A program made the position numbers and the translations under genes. 64,000 nt of DNA from Deltaproteobacteria bacterium (GTDB lineage: Bacteria > Myxococcota > Kuafuiibacteriia > Kuafuiibacteriales > Kuafuiibacteriaceae). The stretch is taken from positions 310,001 through 374,000 of the forward strand of contig JADJPE010000005.1 of assembly GCA_016713425.1 (NCBI GenBank), given 5' to 3'. Within the stretch, counting starts at the first letter, position 1. Every line of letters starts with the position of its first letter. Shown one piece after another: positions 41,768 to 51,300 of this stretch. The notes under the pieces are model-generated. The model saw only the letters and a list, made by a program, of their open reading frames with translations, was not told where the DNA came from and ran no database searches.

Positions 41768-44671
41768 TCATGAGCACGCCGGCGTAAACTCGATCGTGAT
41801 CGTCGAACCTTCGACGGGCGCCACATCGAACACGACACGGTTTTCGACCGCGTCGAATCCGTACGAGCTCAGGGGCGCGGTCGCGCCGTTCACGCGGACC
41901 GTCACCGGCTCGCGCGTATCGACCGGCCGTGACAAGCCAAACGCACGCCTCAAGGTGAAGGCGGCGTCGCCGACGTTCGCGAGCGTCTGAGCCCAGTCGC
42001 TGCAAATCAGTTCTCCAACGCCGCCCGAGAGATCCTTGAAGGTCTCATACTCAGGCGCCGGAAGCGCCTGAGATCCGTTCCGCCGGAAACAACCCGTCGG
42101 CCCCCCGGTAATCATCGCCGTGACGACCTCGCCATCGGGCCGGCCGCGCAAATCGTTGTAGTACAAGAGCGGCGGTGCCGACGACTGATCGTCCTCGTCG
42201 CTCACGATGATGACGACGAGGCCGGCGTCCTCGCGAAGGAGGCCAGCGTTGGGCGGCGTGCCTTGGGCCGCCAACGAAAGCGCCGCGCGCATCGCGTCGA
42301 GTCCTCGTTCGAGGCCGGATCCGCCCACACCGACCGCCGCCTGCGCGCGGAACGCCGAATCGAGGTCTGGCGTACTCGCTGACAAGACATCGCCTCTCAA
42401 CATGCCCGGGATCGGCTCGAGTGTCGTAGTCGTGATGCCAATGCGAAAATCGACTTTCCGAACACTGGCTTGCGCGATGAAGCGCGCGAAGTTCGCCGCG
42501 AGCTCGTTCTGGTCGTCGTACATCGAGCAGCTATCGTCGATCACAAAGAGGACGTCGACGAGCTCCTTGTCGGCCTGCTCGAAAGTGTCGACGACCTTGG
42601 GCGCCGAGACGCCTTCGCCGTGGATCGGTACGATAAAGGGGTAAGGAAGGTCGCGGATCTTGATCTCGAGCTCGGTGTCGTCGCGCCCGATGTCGGTCGG
42701 CACATAGTCGACCGCGATCGTCGTGAAGCCGCCGCTGGGAAGCGGCGCGGGTATCGAAGGACTTGTGACGACATGGATTTCTTGCGTCGTCGTCGACGTC
42801 AAAGTGATCGACTCGATGAACGCTTGGAGGCTCCCGGCGTTGAAGACACGCACCTCGCGGGCCGGAACAGCACAACCAGGACGCGCGGGGCCGAAGTCGA
42901 TGAACTCGGGCTTGGTGAAAATGTCGACGTATCCTTCGGAAGACCCAAGAATGGAGATCGGTCGCTCCGGGAACACCGGATCATCGGTCAGAATGACATA
43001 CCGAGCCTTCGCCTCGGCCATCTCGGTCGGTGCGTACTGAAAGTCGACCCGAAGGCTGCCGCCGGGCGCAATCGTCGTCGGAAAGGGATCTTGAAGCAGC
43101 GAAACAGCAGGGTCGATGGGCGCGCGAAAGCGACCCGAGAGGAGCCGGCACGTGTCGGTGCCCATGTTCGTGAGCGTCGCCGACTGACGCCGAACGAAAG
43201 ACGGCGGCAAGAGGCCGAAGTTCACCCGCTCTGGCGCGAGCTCGAGCTCACAGACACGATCCGACATGGCGCCGCTGATGGGCACCTCGACCGAAGGATG
43301 CTCGGGGTCGTCGGACGCCACCACCAGCGTCGCGGTGTGCTCGGCGACCGCCGTGGGCGCAAACGCGACGTCGATCGTAACCGACTCGCCCGCCCCCAAG
43401 CGCGCGGGAAGCCCCGGGGCCTGACTGACGGAGAACGCCGAATCCCCCGTCATCGCAAGTCCACCGACGAAGACCTCCTGAGAACCACCATTGAGGAGGA
43501 GCAGCTTGCGCGTATAGACGCCGGCCGATCGCTCGACGCCAAACGCCAGCATAGACGGCGTAACGAGAAACAACGGCCCCTGACCTTCTCCGAAGACCTC
43601 TGCGCTCAGAGTCCCGACCGCAGCGTCGGTCGTCACCACTACGACCTCACCTTGAAACGGGAGGGCCGAGGACGGCGTGAGCTCGACCCGCAACAGCAGC
43701 GACGCCTCGGGCTCGATCGTCGCCGGCAACGAAGACGGCAGCACGACAGAAAGCTCGGATCCGCCGCGCGTCGTCACGTCTGTAACCTGGACGGGCTGCG
43801 CGCCCGTGTTCTCGACGAGAAGCGGCTGTGTTCGCTTCTCACCGATCGCGAACGCGCCAAAGTCGACCACCGAGGGCACGAGCCGAACACCCGCCGCCGC
43901 CGCCGATGCGTCGACCACAACCTCCACCCCGCAGCGCTCGCCACAGAATTCGAAGCGAACACGGCCCGAGTCCTCCCCGGCGGCCAAGGGCCGGTAGGTG
44001 AAGTCCAGGACTGTGCTCGAAAGAGCCGGAACCCCGAAGGTGCCGCGTTCGAGGAAACTCGGAAGCGAACTGAGCGCGAAGTGCTCTGGGCGGTCGAAGC
44101 CTTCGGGAACGATCTCGCCCGCCAACTCTTCGATGCCGGTGTTGCTAAGGACGAGCTCACGAACGCGCTCGGTGCCCAATCGAGTGCTCACGAAGCTCAC
44201 CTCGGCGGGCCTCACGCTCAATGTCCCGGCTACGCCAACGCCGGCCAGCCCCACCGTCGTCGTCGGATGCTCCGGGTCATCGGTGTCGACCTGAAGCGAT
44301 GCGCTCGCAGGATCGCTCGACGTCGGATCGAACCGCACATCCAGCGTAAGCTGGCCACCCGGACGAAGAACCGACGAGCCTCCATCGACCGCGAACGGCG
44401 CCGCCGTCCGGAGGGACGAGATCGTGAGATCGCCGGTCCCGACGTTTCGAACCCGAAGGCTAAGCCTCTTGCGAGCGCCGAGTGGCACCTGGCCGAAATC
44501 GAGCGCGCTCGGGACAACCTCCACCTTCGGAACGAGTTGAGTGATCCCGTCCTGCCCTCCGCAGTCGCACGCCGGGCCCGCGTTCATGAGGCCGAGCACC
44601 AAGACAAGGCGAGCCGGGGCCACCGGTGGTCGCCCGCAGCGCGGGTTGAGAGCGAACACGAGCGCGATCAT
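41768..44671 (-). CDS. Exported ASH (choice-of-anchor D) repeat protein with VWA-like domain
   Basis: The protein has 967 residues from ATG 44671. A hydrophobic signal ends near PACDCGG, so it is probably a lipoprotein. Seven or so ASPM-SPD-2-Hydin-type beta domains follow, recognised by the repeated pattern V-x-F-G-x-V-x-x-G-x-x-x-x-x-x-L-x-x-x-N-x-G (ALDFGQVPLGARKRLSLRV, VVDFGAFAIGEKRTQPLLV, FIDFGPARPGCAVPAREV). Near residue 690 there is a von Willebrand A-like MIDAS start (DVLFVIDDSCSM) with a later IVSDEDDQSS. The protein closes with a domain containing DTREPVTVRVNGATAP. A role as a surface scaffold or adhesion protein is inferred. It starts the unit with the lipoprotein gene behind it. 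Confidence 0.82.
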   Translation of the reverse strand: MIALVFALNPRCGRPPVAPARLVLVLGLMNAGPACDCGGQDGITQLVPKVEVVPSALDFGQVPLGARKRLSLRVRNVGTGDLTISSLRTAAPFAVDGGSSVLRPGGQLTLDVRFDPTSSDPASASLQVDTDDPEHPTTTVGLAGVGVAGTLSVRPAEVSFVSTRLGTERVRELVLSNTGIEELAGEIVPEGFDRPEHFALSSLPSFLERGTFGVPALSSTVLDFTYRPLAAGEDSGRVRFEFCGERCGVEVVVDASAAAAGVRLVPSVVDFGAFAIGEKRTQPLLVENTGAQPVQVTDVTTRGGSELSVVLPSSLPATIEPEASLLLRVELTPSSALPFQGEVVVVTTDAAVGTLSAEVFGEGQGPLFLVTPSMLAFGVERSAGVYTRKLLLLNGGSQEVFVGGLAMTGDSAFSVSQAPGLPARLGAGESVTIDVAFAPTAVAEHTATLVVASDDPEHPSVEVPISGAMSDRVCELELAPERVNFGLLPPSFVRRQSATLTNMGTDTCRLLSGRFRAPIDPAVSLLQDPFPTTIAPGGSLRVDFQYAPTEMAEAKARYVILTDDPVFPERPISILGSSEGYVDIFTKPEFIDFGPARPGCAVPAREVRVFNAGSLQAFIESITLTSTTTQEIHVVTSPSIPAPLPSGGFTTIAVDYVPTDIGRDDTELEIKIRDLPYPFIVPIHGEGVSAPKVVDTFEQADKELVDVLFVIDDSCSMYDDQNELAANFARFIAQASVRKVDFRIGITTTTLEPIPGMLRGDVLSASTPDLDSAFRAQAAVGVGGSGLERGLDAMRAALSLAAQGTPPNAGLLREDAGLVVIIVSDEDDQSSAPPLLYYNDLRGRPDGEVVTAMITGGPTGCFRRNGSQALPAPEYETFKDLSGGVGELICSDWAQTLANVGDAAFTLRRAFGLSRPVDTREPVTVRVNGATAPLSSYGFDAVENRVVFDVAPVEGSTITIEFTPACS

Positions 44672-44814
44672 AGCGGAGACAGGCCCACGGACGCACCTTC
44701 CCCACCGAATGGCGCGAAAGGCGCGCGCGCAGCGCCGGGTCCGCGCTGGCCATGTGACAGACGACAGTGGCGCACACAACCACACACCGACATTCGATGG
44801 GTCGCCTTGTCGAG

Positions 44815-44875
44815 GACCGAGGACCGAGAGGGGTCGAGGGCCGAAAGGGGTCGAGGGTCGAGGGTCGATTCAGGC
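44815..44875. repeat. Intergenic repeat (GGGGTCGAGGG / GGTCGAG family)
   Basis: Imperfect 7- and 17-bp direct repeats lie in the 226-bp gap between the TPR gene (ends 44898, minus) and the ASH-repeat gene (starts 44671, minus), in the leader of the latter. No gene is seen in the gap. Confidence 0.75.
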
Positions 44876-44897
44876 TTCGCGAAGGCGAAGAACAGCG

Positions 44898-46178
44898 TCA
44901 GAACCGAGTAGCAACACCCAGACCGGCGTGGACGCGAAGAACGCCGCCGACGCCCGGCTCGAGCTGGGCGAGCCCCGGATTGTAAGCGACCGAGATCGGA
45001 TGAATCACCAGATCCAGGGGATCGATGAGATGGAGGTTCGCACTCAGTGCCGCTTCCGAGAGCATGAGCGCGGTGGACGTCGCACCGGGCGCCCGAGTCA
45101 CTGGGTTGTCCCGTTTCAATCCACTGAAATGCGTAAGACCCAGACTCAGCGCAAGGTTCACGTCGAGCCACGCATCGATCGCCGTCCACTGAACGCGCAC
45201 GGTGGGCGCGCCATCGAGGATGACGAGCGTGCCCGCTTCGTCGAACCGATAGGGAACCGGGGTGAAGCCCACAAGAAGTCCGGCGCCGAGTGCGAATCGA
45301 TCCGACTCAGCAAGGGTAAGCAAGGCCGACACACGAATCGAGGGCGCCACGGGCGCGTCGAGATTGCCCAGCCTCATGAACGCCGCCATCACCTCGGCCG
45401 CGACCGTGACCGCCGCCGCGTGAGCCTCGGGCCCAGCGACCGGCTGGGACTCGAGCTGACCGTCGACCGACGACGGAGTGCTCGCGGTCCTCGCCGCCGA
45501 CGGATCGGTTTGGGGAGAAAGCGCCTCGACTCGGTCTTCGGTCCCGGCGCTTGGTATATCTCCTGGACCATCGTTTGGGCCGACCTGTCCCGCAGCCCGA
45601 ACATCGCCGGCACTGTTGGCTTCGCCCTCGCCGGAGCCTACGGCCGGCGACGAAGGCGCCGTCGACGCGGCTTCAAGGGACGTCTTGAACGCCCGCATAG
45701 AGTGCGCGGGGTCCGACGCGGATGATGACGAAGCCCCGCCGCCGTGAGCACCTGGGCACTCAGCGTCGAGGCGTTGAATGTGCCGGTCCACGGCATCGCG
45801 ATTGGGCGCGTCGGGCCGGACCTGACGAAATCGTTCGTAGAGCGACCGCGCATCCGCGCAGTGCCCCATCCGACGATGGATCTGCGCCAGGTTGAAGAGG
45901 AGACTCGGCGTCTCTTTCAGCCGCAGCGCCTGGGCGTAGAGGTCGAGCGCGCGCTCGAGATCTCCGCGATAGTAGGCCTCGCGTGCGCGCCGGGCGAGAT
46001 GCCGCGCCGAACGATCGGCCTTGGTGTCCGGCCTCTCCTGAGAAGTCTTCACCTCTTTGGCCGTTCCGGCTGGGCGAGCGCGCGCAGCCGTCGAGCCCAA
46101 TGAGCCGGCGAGGACCAGCGCGAACAGGGAGATGCGATGCAAGTTCCGGAGCACGGTTCGGAGCAGGATTCGGAGCAC
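44898..46178 (-). CDS. Exported TPR protein with C-terminal beta-rich domain
   Basis: The protein has 426 residues. The signal peptide (ISLFALVLAGSLGSTAARA) follows an n-region coded by four 12-bp repeats (46143-46190). Mature residues of about 55-140 form tetratricopeptide repeats (AREAYYRGDLERALDLYAQAL, LLFNLAQIHRRMGHCADARSLYERF). A disordered Ser/Pro/Asp middle (about 145-260) follows. The final 165 residues are beta-rich (RVSALLTLAESDRFALGAGLL) and read like a small outer-membrane barrel or a jelly-roll. It is divergent from the Ser/Thr kinase gene. The function is unknown; it is perhaps a structural envelope component. Confidence 0.75.
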   Translation of the reverse strand: MLRILLRTVLRNLHRISLFALVLAGSLGSTAARARPAGTAKEVKTSQERPDTKADRSARHLARRAREAYYRGDLERALDLYAQALRLKETPSLLFNLAQIHRRMGHCADARSLYERFRQVRPDAPNRDAVDRHIQRLDAECPGAHGGGASSSSASDPAHSMRAFKTSLEAASTAPSSPAVGSGEGEANSAGDVRAAGQVGPNDGPGDIPSAGTEDRVEALSPQTDPSAARTASTPSSVDGQLESQPVAGPEAHAAAVTVAAEVMAAFMRLGNLDAPVAPSIRVSALLTLAESDRFALGAGLLVGFTPVPYRFDEAGTLVILDGAPTVRVQWTAIDAWLDVNLALSLGLTHFSGLKRDNPVTRAPGATSTALMLSEAALSANLHLIDPLDLVIHPISVAYNPGLAQLEPGVGGVLRVHAGLGVATRF

Positions 46179-46190
46179 GATTCGGAGGAG
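46143..46190. repeat. Four 12-bp tandem repeats (GTTCCGGAGCAC type) coding a signal-peptide n-region
   Basis: The copies at 46143-46154, 46155-46166, 46167-46178 and 46179-46190 differ by one to three bases. Three of them code for the Leu/Arg-rich n-region of the TPR protein's signal peptide, and the fourth lies just before its ATG. Confidence 0.85.
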
Positions 46191-46422
46191 TTTGACGCCA
46201 GGGAGCCAAGCCGAGGCAACGAATTAATCACTCCGCCGGTCGCACGGAAGGGGGAATACCGGTTGGTCAGCGTCACGGGTCACGGGGACCGATGGTCGCC
46301 CGCATCGATTGGCCGAAGATCACGGGGCATCCTGGCCCCAGCAAGGGTCCGAGCGAGAGGTCCGGCGCGTGACGCTGGACGACTCAGGTATGAGGGGCCA
46401 AGATTGCCGCCGCGCCGACGCC

Positions 46423-48072
46423 ATGACCAAGACTCGCTACAGACTTGAGTCCTTCATCGGGGACGGGGGTATGGCCGAGGTCTACCGAGCGTCCCAGCTG
46501 GGCGACGAAGGCTGGCAGCGAGAAGTCGCGATCAAGCGCGTCCACCCACATCTCGCTCGAGACCCCGCTTTCGTCCAGATGTTTGTGCGGGAAGCAAGGC
46601 TCGCAACCCGACTCAAGCACTCCAACATCGTGGCGGTCCTCGACTTCATCAAAGAAGCCGATGATGAGCTATACCTCGTCATGGAGCTGGTCGAGGGGCA
46701 AGACCTCGCCACCTTCATCACGAGCGGACCGATCCCCATCGACGTCACGTGCTACGTGGTGGCCTCGATCCTCAGCGGCTTGTCGCACGCCCACACGGCC
46801 GATGATGGGGACGGCAACCCACTTTGGCTCGTCCATCGCGACGTCTCGCCGCACAACGTCCTGGTCTCGTGGCATGGTGAAGTCAAAGTCGGCGACTTCG
46901 GCATCGCCAAGGTCGCCGAGGAAACGCGCATCACAAGGACCGGCGGCATCAAGGGAAAGACGGCCTATCTGAGCCCAGAGCAGGCGCGGGCCGAGCCTCT
47001 CGACGCACGCTCCGACCTCTTCGCCGTCGGCATCATCCTCCACGAGATGCTCACCGGCGAGCGCCTGTTCGCGCTCGATCACGGTTCGAGCGATGCCGCC
47101 GTGATTCACCGGGTATTGAATCATCCGGTGCCCGATCCACGCACACGCAACCGAGACGTTCCGGATGGAGTCGCCGCGGTCTCCATGAAGCTCCTCGAGC
47201 GCGATCCCAGCCAGCGATATCCAGACGCTGCCACGGCGCTTGACGCACTCGCGGCAACGGGCGCCGCTTCATTGGGCGTACAACAGAGCCTGTCACGCAT
47301 TCTGCGCGACCGCTTCACGAACTCAAAGAACGGAAGTGACGCCCCTTGGACCTCGACCGGAAGGGCCGGCACGGGAGGCTCGACGCCATCCCGCCCCCGT
47401 GAGCCGCGCATCGATACCGCCACAATCTCCCGTCTGCGCCCGCCATCGCCGAGATCTCTCCTCTCGGAGCTTCCGCCTGCGGGGTCGGGCGGATCGTCAG
47501 GCACCCCGAGACCACCGGGTCCTCCACTGCCGTTCGCCACCAATCCGCAGATCGCGTCAGGCGTAATCACACCACAACTCAAGAAGAGCCGCACCGCAAT
47601 CCTGCTCAGCCTACTCGCCTTGATCGTCGGATATCTCGCCTTCCGCATCGACAACTGGGCGAGCACAACACCGAACACACCGCCTGCACCCGCGGCGACC
47701 CAGACGACTCAGACGACGCCTGCACCCGCGGCGACCCAGACGACTCAGACGACGCCTGCACCCGCGGCAACTCAGACGACTCAGACGACGCCCGCACCCG
47801 CGGCGAGCGCTGCGACCGCGGCGACGCATGAGAACGCCATGCTCCCGAACATCAGAGACGTAGCGCCCCAAACGACAGACAAGCCCCGAGAAAGCGACAA
47901 GGGCCTAGCAACAGACGAGCCGCAAGCAAGAACGAGTACGCTAGAGCGCGTCGCGCCAGAACCTACCCCTCAACGTAGGCCGCCCCGCGCAAACTCGGGT
48001 CCCGATCGACACCCGCGCGCGCAAGATCGACGTTCGCTCGGAGAAGATGATCTGCTGCTCTTCGAAGACTGA
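46423..48072 (+). CDS. Ser/Thr protein kinase, membrane-anchored
   Basis: The protein has 549 residues from ATG 46423. The kinase domain spans residues 5-270, with the Gly loop GDGGMAEVYRA, catalytic Lys in VAIKRVHPHL, the loop HRDVSPHNVL (common in myxobacterial kinases), DFG in GDFGIAKV and the substrate loop AYLSPEQARAEPLDARSDLFA. A Pro-rich linker leads to one membrane segment (ILLSLLALIVGYLAF, about 386-400). The periplasmic tail is a 12-residue Pro-Ala-Pro/Thr-Gln-Thr repeat (36-bp units), then a charged end. No PASTA or other sensor domain is present, so the outside part is probably a spacer. Confidence 0.92.
   Translation: MTKTRYRLESFIGDGGMAEVYRASQLGDEGWQREVAIKRVHPHLARDPAFVQMFVREARLATRLKHSNIVAVLDFIKEADDELYLVMELVEGQDLATFITSGPIPIDVTCYVVASILSGLSHAHTADDGDGNPLWLVHRDVSPHNVLVSWHGEVKVGDFGIAKVAEETRITRTGGIKGKTAYLSPEQARAEPLDARSDLFAVGIILHEMLTGERLFALDHGSSDAAVIHRVLNHPVPDPRTRNRDVPDGVAAVSMKLLERDPSQRYPDAATALDALAATGAASLGVQQSLSRILRDRFTNSKNGSDAPWTSTGRAGTGGSTPSRPREPRIDTATISRLRPPSPRSLLSELPPAGSGGSSGTPRPPGPPLPFATNPQIASGVITPQLKKSRTAILLSLLALIVGYLAFRIDNWASTTPNTPPAPAATQTTQTTPAPAATQTTQTTPAPAATQTTQTTPAPAASAATAATHENAMLPNIRDVAPQTTDKPRESDKGLATDEPQARTSTLERVAPEPTPQRRPPRANSGPDRHPRAQDRRSLGEDDLLLFED
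47683..47808. repeat. 3.5 copies of a 36-bp tandem repeat in the Ser/Thr kinase gene
   Basis: Units at 47683-47718, 47719-47754 and 47755-47790 plus half a unit code for a 12-residue Pro-Ala-Pro-Ala-Ala-Thr-Gln-Thr-Thr-Gln-Thr-Thr module just outside the membrane. The copies are nearly identical at DNA level, which argues for recent expansion. Confidence 0.93.
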
Positions 48073-48135
48073 TCTCAAGGTGAATATGCAAGCCCCGCGA
48101 GCGGTGGGCGCAAAGAGACGGCAAGGACGGTCGCT

Positions 48136-48381
48136 CTAGACCCAGAACCTTGGAGGATGCCTGCCGATCAACGCCATCTCGTCGTCGCGTTCAGGCACGG
48201 AAGTCTCGCAGTTCAGGCAGAACTGCGCCCCGACTCGACGAAGGTCCGCCGGGATGACGTCCGCTTCGATCGTCCAGGATATTGGGTGTGAGCTCTGCTT
48301 CGATCGCAGGACGAGAACCTCCGCCGTTCCACCGCTCACGTCCGTCACTTCGACGTCTTCACTCATCTTCATGGTCCGCAT
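48136..48381 (-). CDS. Small Cys-pair protein of the isonitrile-synthase-fusion locus
   Basis: The protein has 81 residues. AGGAG lies seven bases before the ATG, and the start is 9 bp after the stop of the 1271-residue fusion gene on the same strand, so co-transcription is very likely. It has a beta-rich N-terminal half (VEVTDVSGGTAEVLVLRS) and a CLNC pair (QFCLNCETS) that could bind a metal or redox partner. I do not recognise the family. It might be an accessory or carrier protein for the fused enzyme. Confidence 0.6.
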   Translation of the reverse strand: MRTMKMSEDVEVTDVSGGTAEVLVLRSKQSSHPISWTIEADVIPADLRRVGAQFCLNCETSVPERDDEMALIGRHPPRFWV

Positions 48382-48390
48382 GCGAGTCTC

Positions 48391-51300
48391 CTATTCCTTC
48401 GGCAACCGAATCGTCTTCCAAAACTCCGGCTTCAGTCGGCCGTTGCGCGTGACTTGACTCATGGGCACCATGGCAAACGGCTGGCGTCGCTCGAGTGGCC
48501 CCCTGTCGTTTCCAAGAAATTCGGCGTAAACCGGAACGAACCCTTGGTCCTGTAGAGCCACGACAAAGTCGGTCGAAATTTCACCATTCGATTTGATGAC
48601 GCCTGTTCCGTGCCAAGGCGTCAGATGCGCCTCGCCCGTGCTGAGGACGGCAAAGCCGTACTGGCCATCTTTGGGGTGGATGGTCGCACGAACCGAGTCC
48701 GAGGCAAAGCTCGAATACTTGAGCTCTCGGTCGACTCGTATCGCAGAAGAATACCCGATCGTCATATCCCAGGTCCTTCGAAGAACATCTTTCCGAGCTT
48801 CGAGCAATTCCGGAGAGGCCTTCGGATCGACCACGTTCAGCACATCGGACAGCACCTCCAAGGACCAAGCCTGGGGATCGCGTCCGGCCGGAGTGATCGG
48901 CTTCACCATATAGACCAGCGACGAGAAGAGATCGCGGAAGTTCGATTCCTGACCCGACGACGCCCCAGTAAGATCGCTCAGGTCCACTTGGTTTCGAACC
49001 GCGGGGTCTCTCATGCAGGCCATTCGCAGCGATCCGGACGGGTCCTCGCCGACGTCGAGCCCACGGAATGCGGTCTCGTACTCCCTTTCGATCTCACGAA
49101 GACGCCGCGCTCTCCGCTCGAGGAGTTCTGGCCCGCCCTTTTCCAGCGCCAAGGCGTCATAGTCGACGAGTTGGATGACGTCTTGGCCCCCAATCCTCTT
49201 CACGTAGTCCTCGAGCTTCTCCATGTAGCGGTCGACCATCTCTCGCGTTTCGCCAAAGTGCGGGCGATAGTGGTGACCATCCATCAGCACGACGAACTGG
49301 AGTCCTGGCTCGTGAAACTGCTGAATGGCCGCATTGAGTTCCTTGATCCGCAGGAGCGCACCGAGTTCTGCGACGTCAGGCAAGTACCCCACGGCCTTGA
49401 GTTGTCCCTTGTCCTCCTTGATGGGGAACGAAGGAAGCACGATCGACACTGGCTTGTTTCGCTCCACGAACTCGATGAGCTGCCCCTTCGCTGCGTCCCA
49501 GCTCCAGTTCTTGCGCGATCCCTTCACGTAGGGTCGATGGGTGAGGAGATCGTAGATCGCATAGGCCTTCTTCTCGTTGGCGCTATTCACATCCTTTGGC
49601 ATCTCCTTCGCGATGCGCTTCATCGCTTTTTGGGCGAGGCGCTTTCCGCTCGTCTCCGTCTCGCTCGCGAGTTGGTCGATGAGCGCCTGAGATTCCGCCC
49701 CGGACAAAGTGACCGCGTGACTCAGTCCGGCCTTATTGAGGCGCATGTCCGCAAGGGCAAGGTCCGCAACGGACCTCGCGCCCGACAGAAACGACTCGAC
49801 CGATGCGTTCGCGCCGGCGCTCGCTCTTCGGCCACGACGATCGAACTCGAAGTTCTTCACGAGGCTTGTGCCGCTCGGATCGGCTTCAGAAGAGGAAAAG
49901 CCATCAAGGGCGATAGCGACGGGGACCGCGTTCGGGTGCCGGGCCAGGATTGCTGTTCGATTCTCATCCATATCGTCGAACACCGCGACAACTTCGCCCG
50001 CCACGCCGCTTGCGATGGATGCCTTGGCCTCAGAAGTCGGAAGGGAACTGTCGTCGGCGACCATTCGAAGATCCGGCGATTGGATGCCCGCCAGCGCAAG
50101 CGTGCCTGCCGTGGCGGACCGTTCGCTCTCGCGCCGTCCGGTGATGAAGCACACCTCCGCGCCCGCATCCTCGAGCGCTCTCACGTACTCTCCAAGCCCC
50201 GCCGTGACTTCGTCGTACTTGAGAAGACTTCGATCGAAGAACGTATCGCAGTATGCACGTTGAATAGCATCCCAGGGCTTATCAGGATATCTATCACGCA
50301 GTCCGAACTCTTCGAGAAACGCAGCAAAACCTTCCCTGTGGTAGGGCGGCACGTTCGAACGCGCAGAGATTTTTCGGAACTCTTCGATGCCGAAGGCGTC
50401 CCCAACTCGTGACAGCGCCACCTCGGCTCGCAGCCGTGGTGTAAACGCGCACAGATCGAGGTCCACGACGACAACGGGGGGAAGAAGACTCGGATCACGG
50501 CGCCGGTCCCGGGCCTTTTCTCGCACTCGTTCAATCACGTCGGTGAGCACTGTCTGTTGGGCGTTGCTGACGTGGTGAACGAATCGCCCCAGAGGATGTG
50601 CTGCGGTCCCAAGGAGCTTCGCGGTGTCTGCGCGGAGGAAGCGCATTTCTTGTGCGATCGCAGCGTTCACCGCATTCCTGACTTCGTCCTTCGTATATCG
50701 TTCCGGCAGCGGCAAGTTCGAGAACACGGATGTCATTGCCCCGAGCGAGTCATAGAGCGTGTTCATCCCGTACTGAATCAATGATCCGGGTTCTTTCAGG
50801 GCGGGGTGGAGATCACCGGCGGTGGTATCCACACCATGGACGTCGGCAAGCGCCTTGGTCGAGCGCTCATGCATGAGGTTCTTATCGAGCCACACATCGC
50901 CGAAGTCGTTGATCACGACACGCTGGGTCGGCGTCATATCGAGCGTCGCTTCGAAAGCCAGGTTCTTCTCGTGAAGGTTGAACAGACCCACGCCATACTC
51001 ATCCAGTGTTCGACGAAAGACCTTAACCACGGGACGAATCAAGCAATCGACGAAGTACTCGAGCGCGTCTTGCTTCTTGTTTGGCCTGTTCTCGACAATC
51101 ATCCGCAGAAGCGGTGACTCTCCCGACGTCGTGGTCAAGAGAGACTTGAGACTGACCGCAATCGTCCCTTCGGGATGCTCTGGATGCGCCGGATACGGAA
51201 CGATGGAACGTGCCAGGTTGCTCATGTCCTTGTCGGCGAGCGTGAACGACACAACTTCGGGCTGCGTAGCGGCATACTGGCGAAGGATTGGGTCACTTTC

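Noticed and set aside
41579..42005. Extended N-terminus of the lipoprotein up to 42005
   Set aside because: The extension lies inside the preceding gene on the same strand and is Arg-rich without family similarity. A typical lipoprotein signal starts at 41579.
42470..44911. Long plus-strand open frame (about 813 codons) opposite the ASH-repeat gene
   Set aside because: It is the mirror of a high-GC gene. The product is an Arg/His/Glu-rich string with no motif, while the minus frame has clear domain repeats and a signal sequence.
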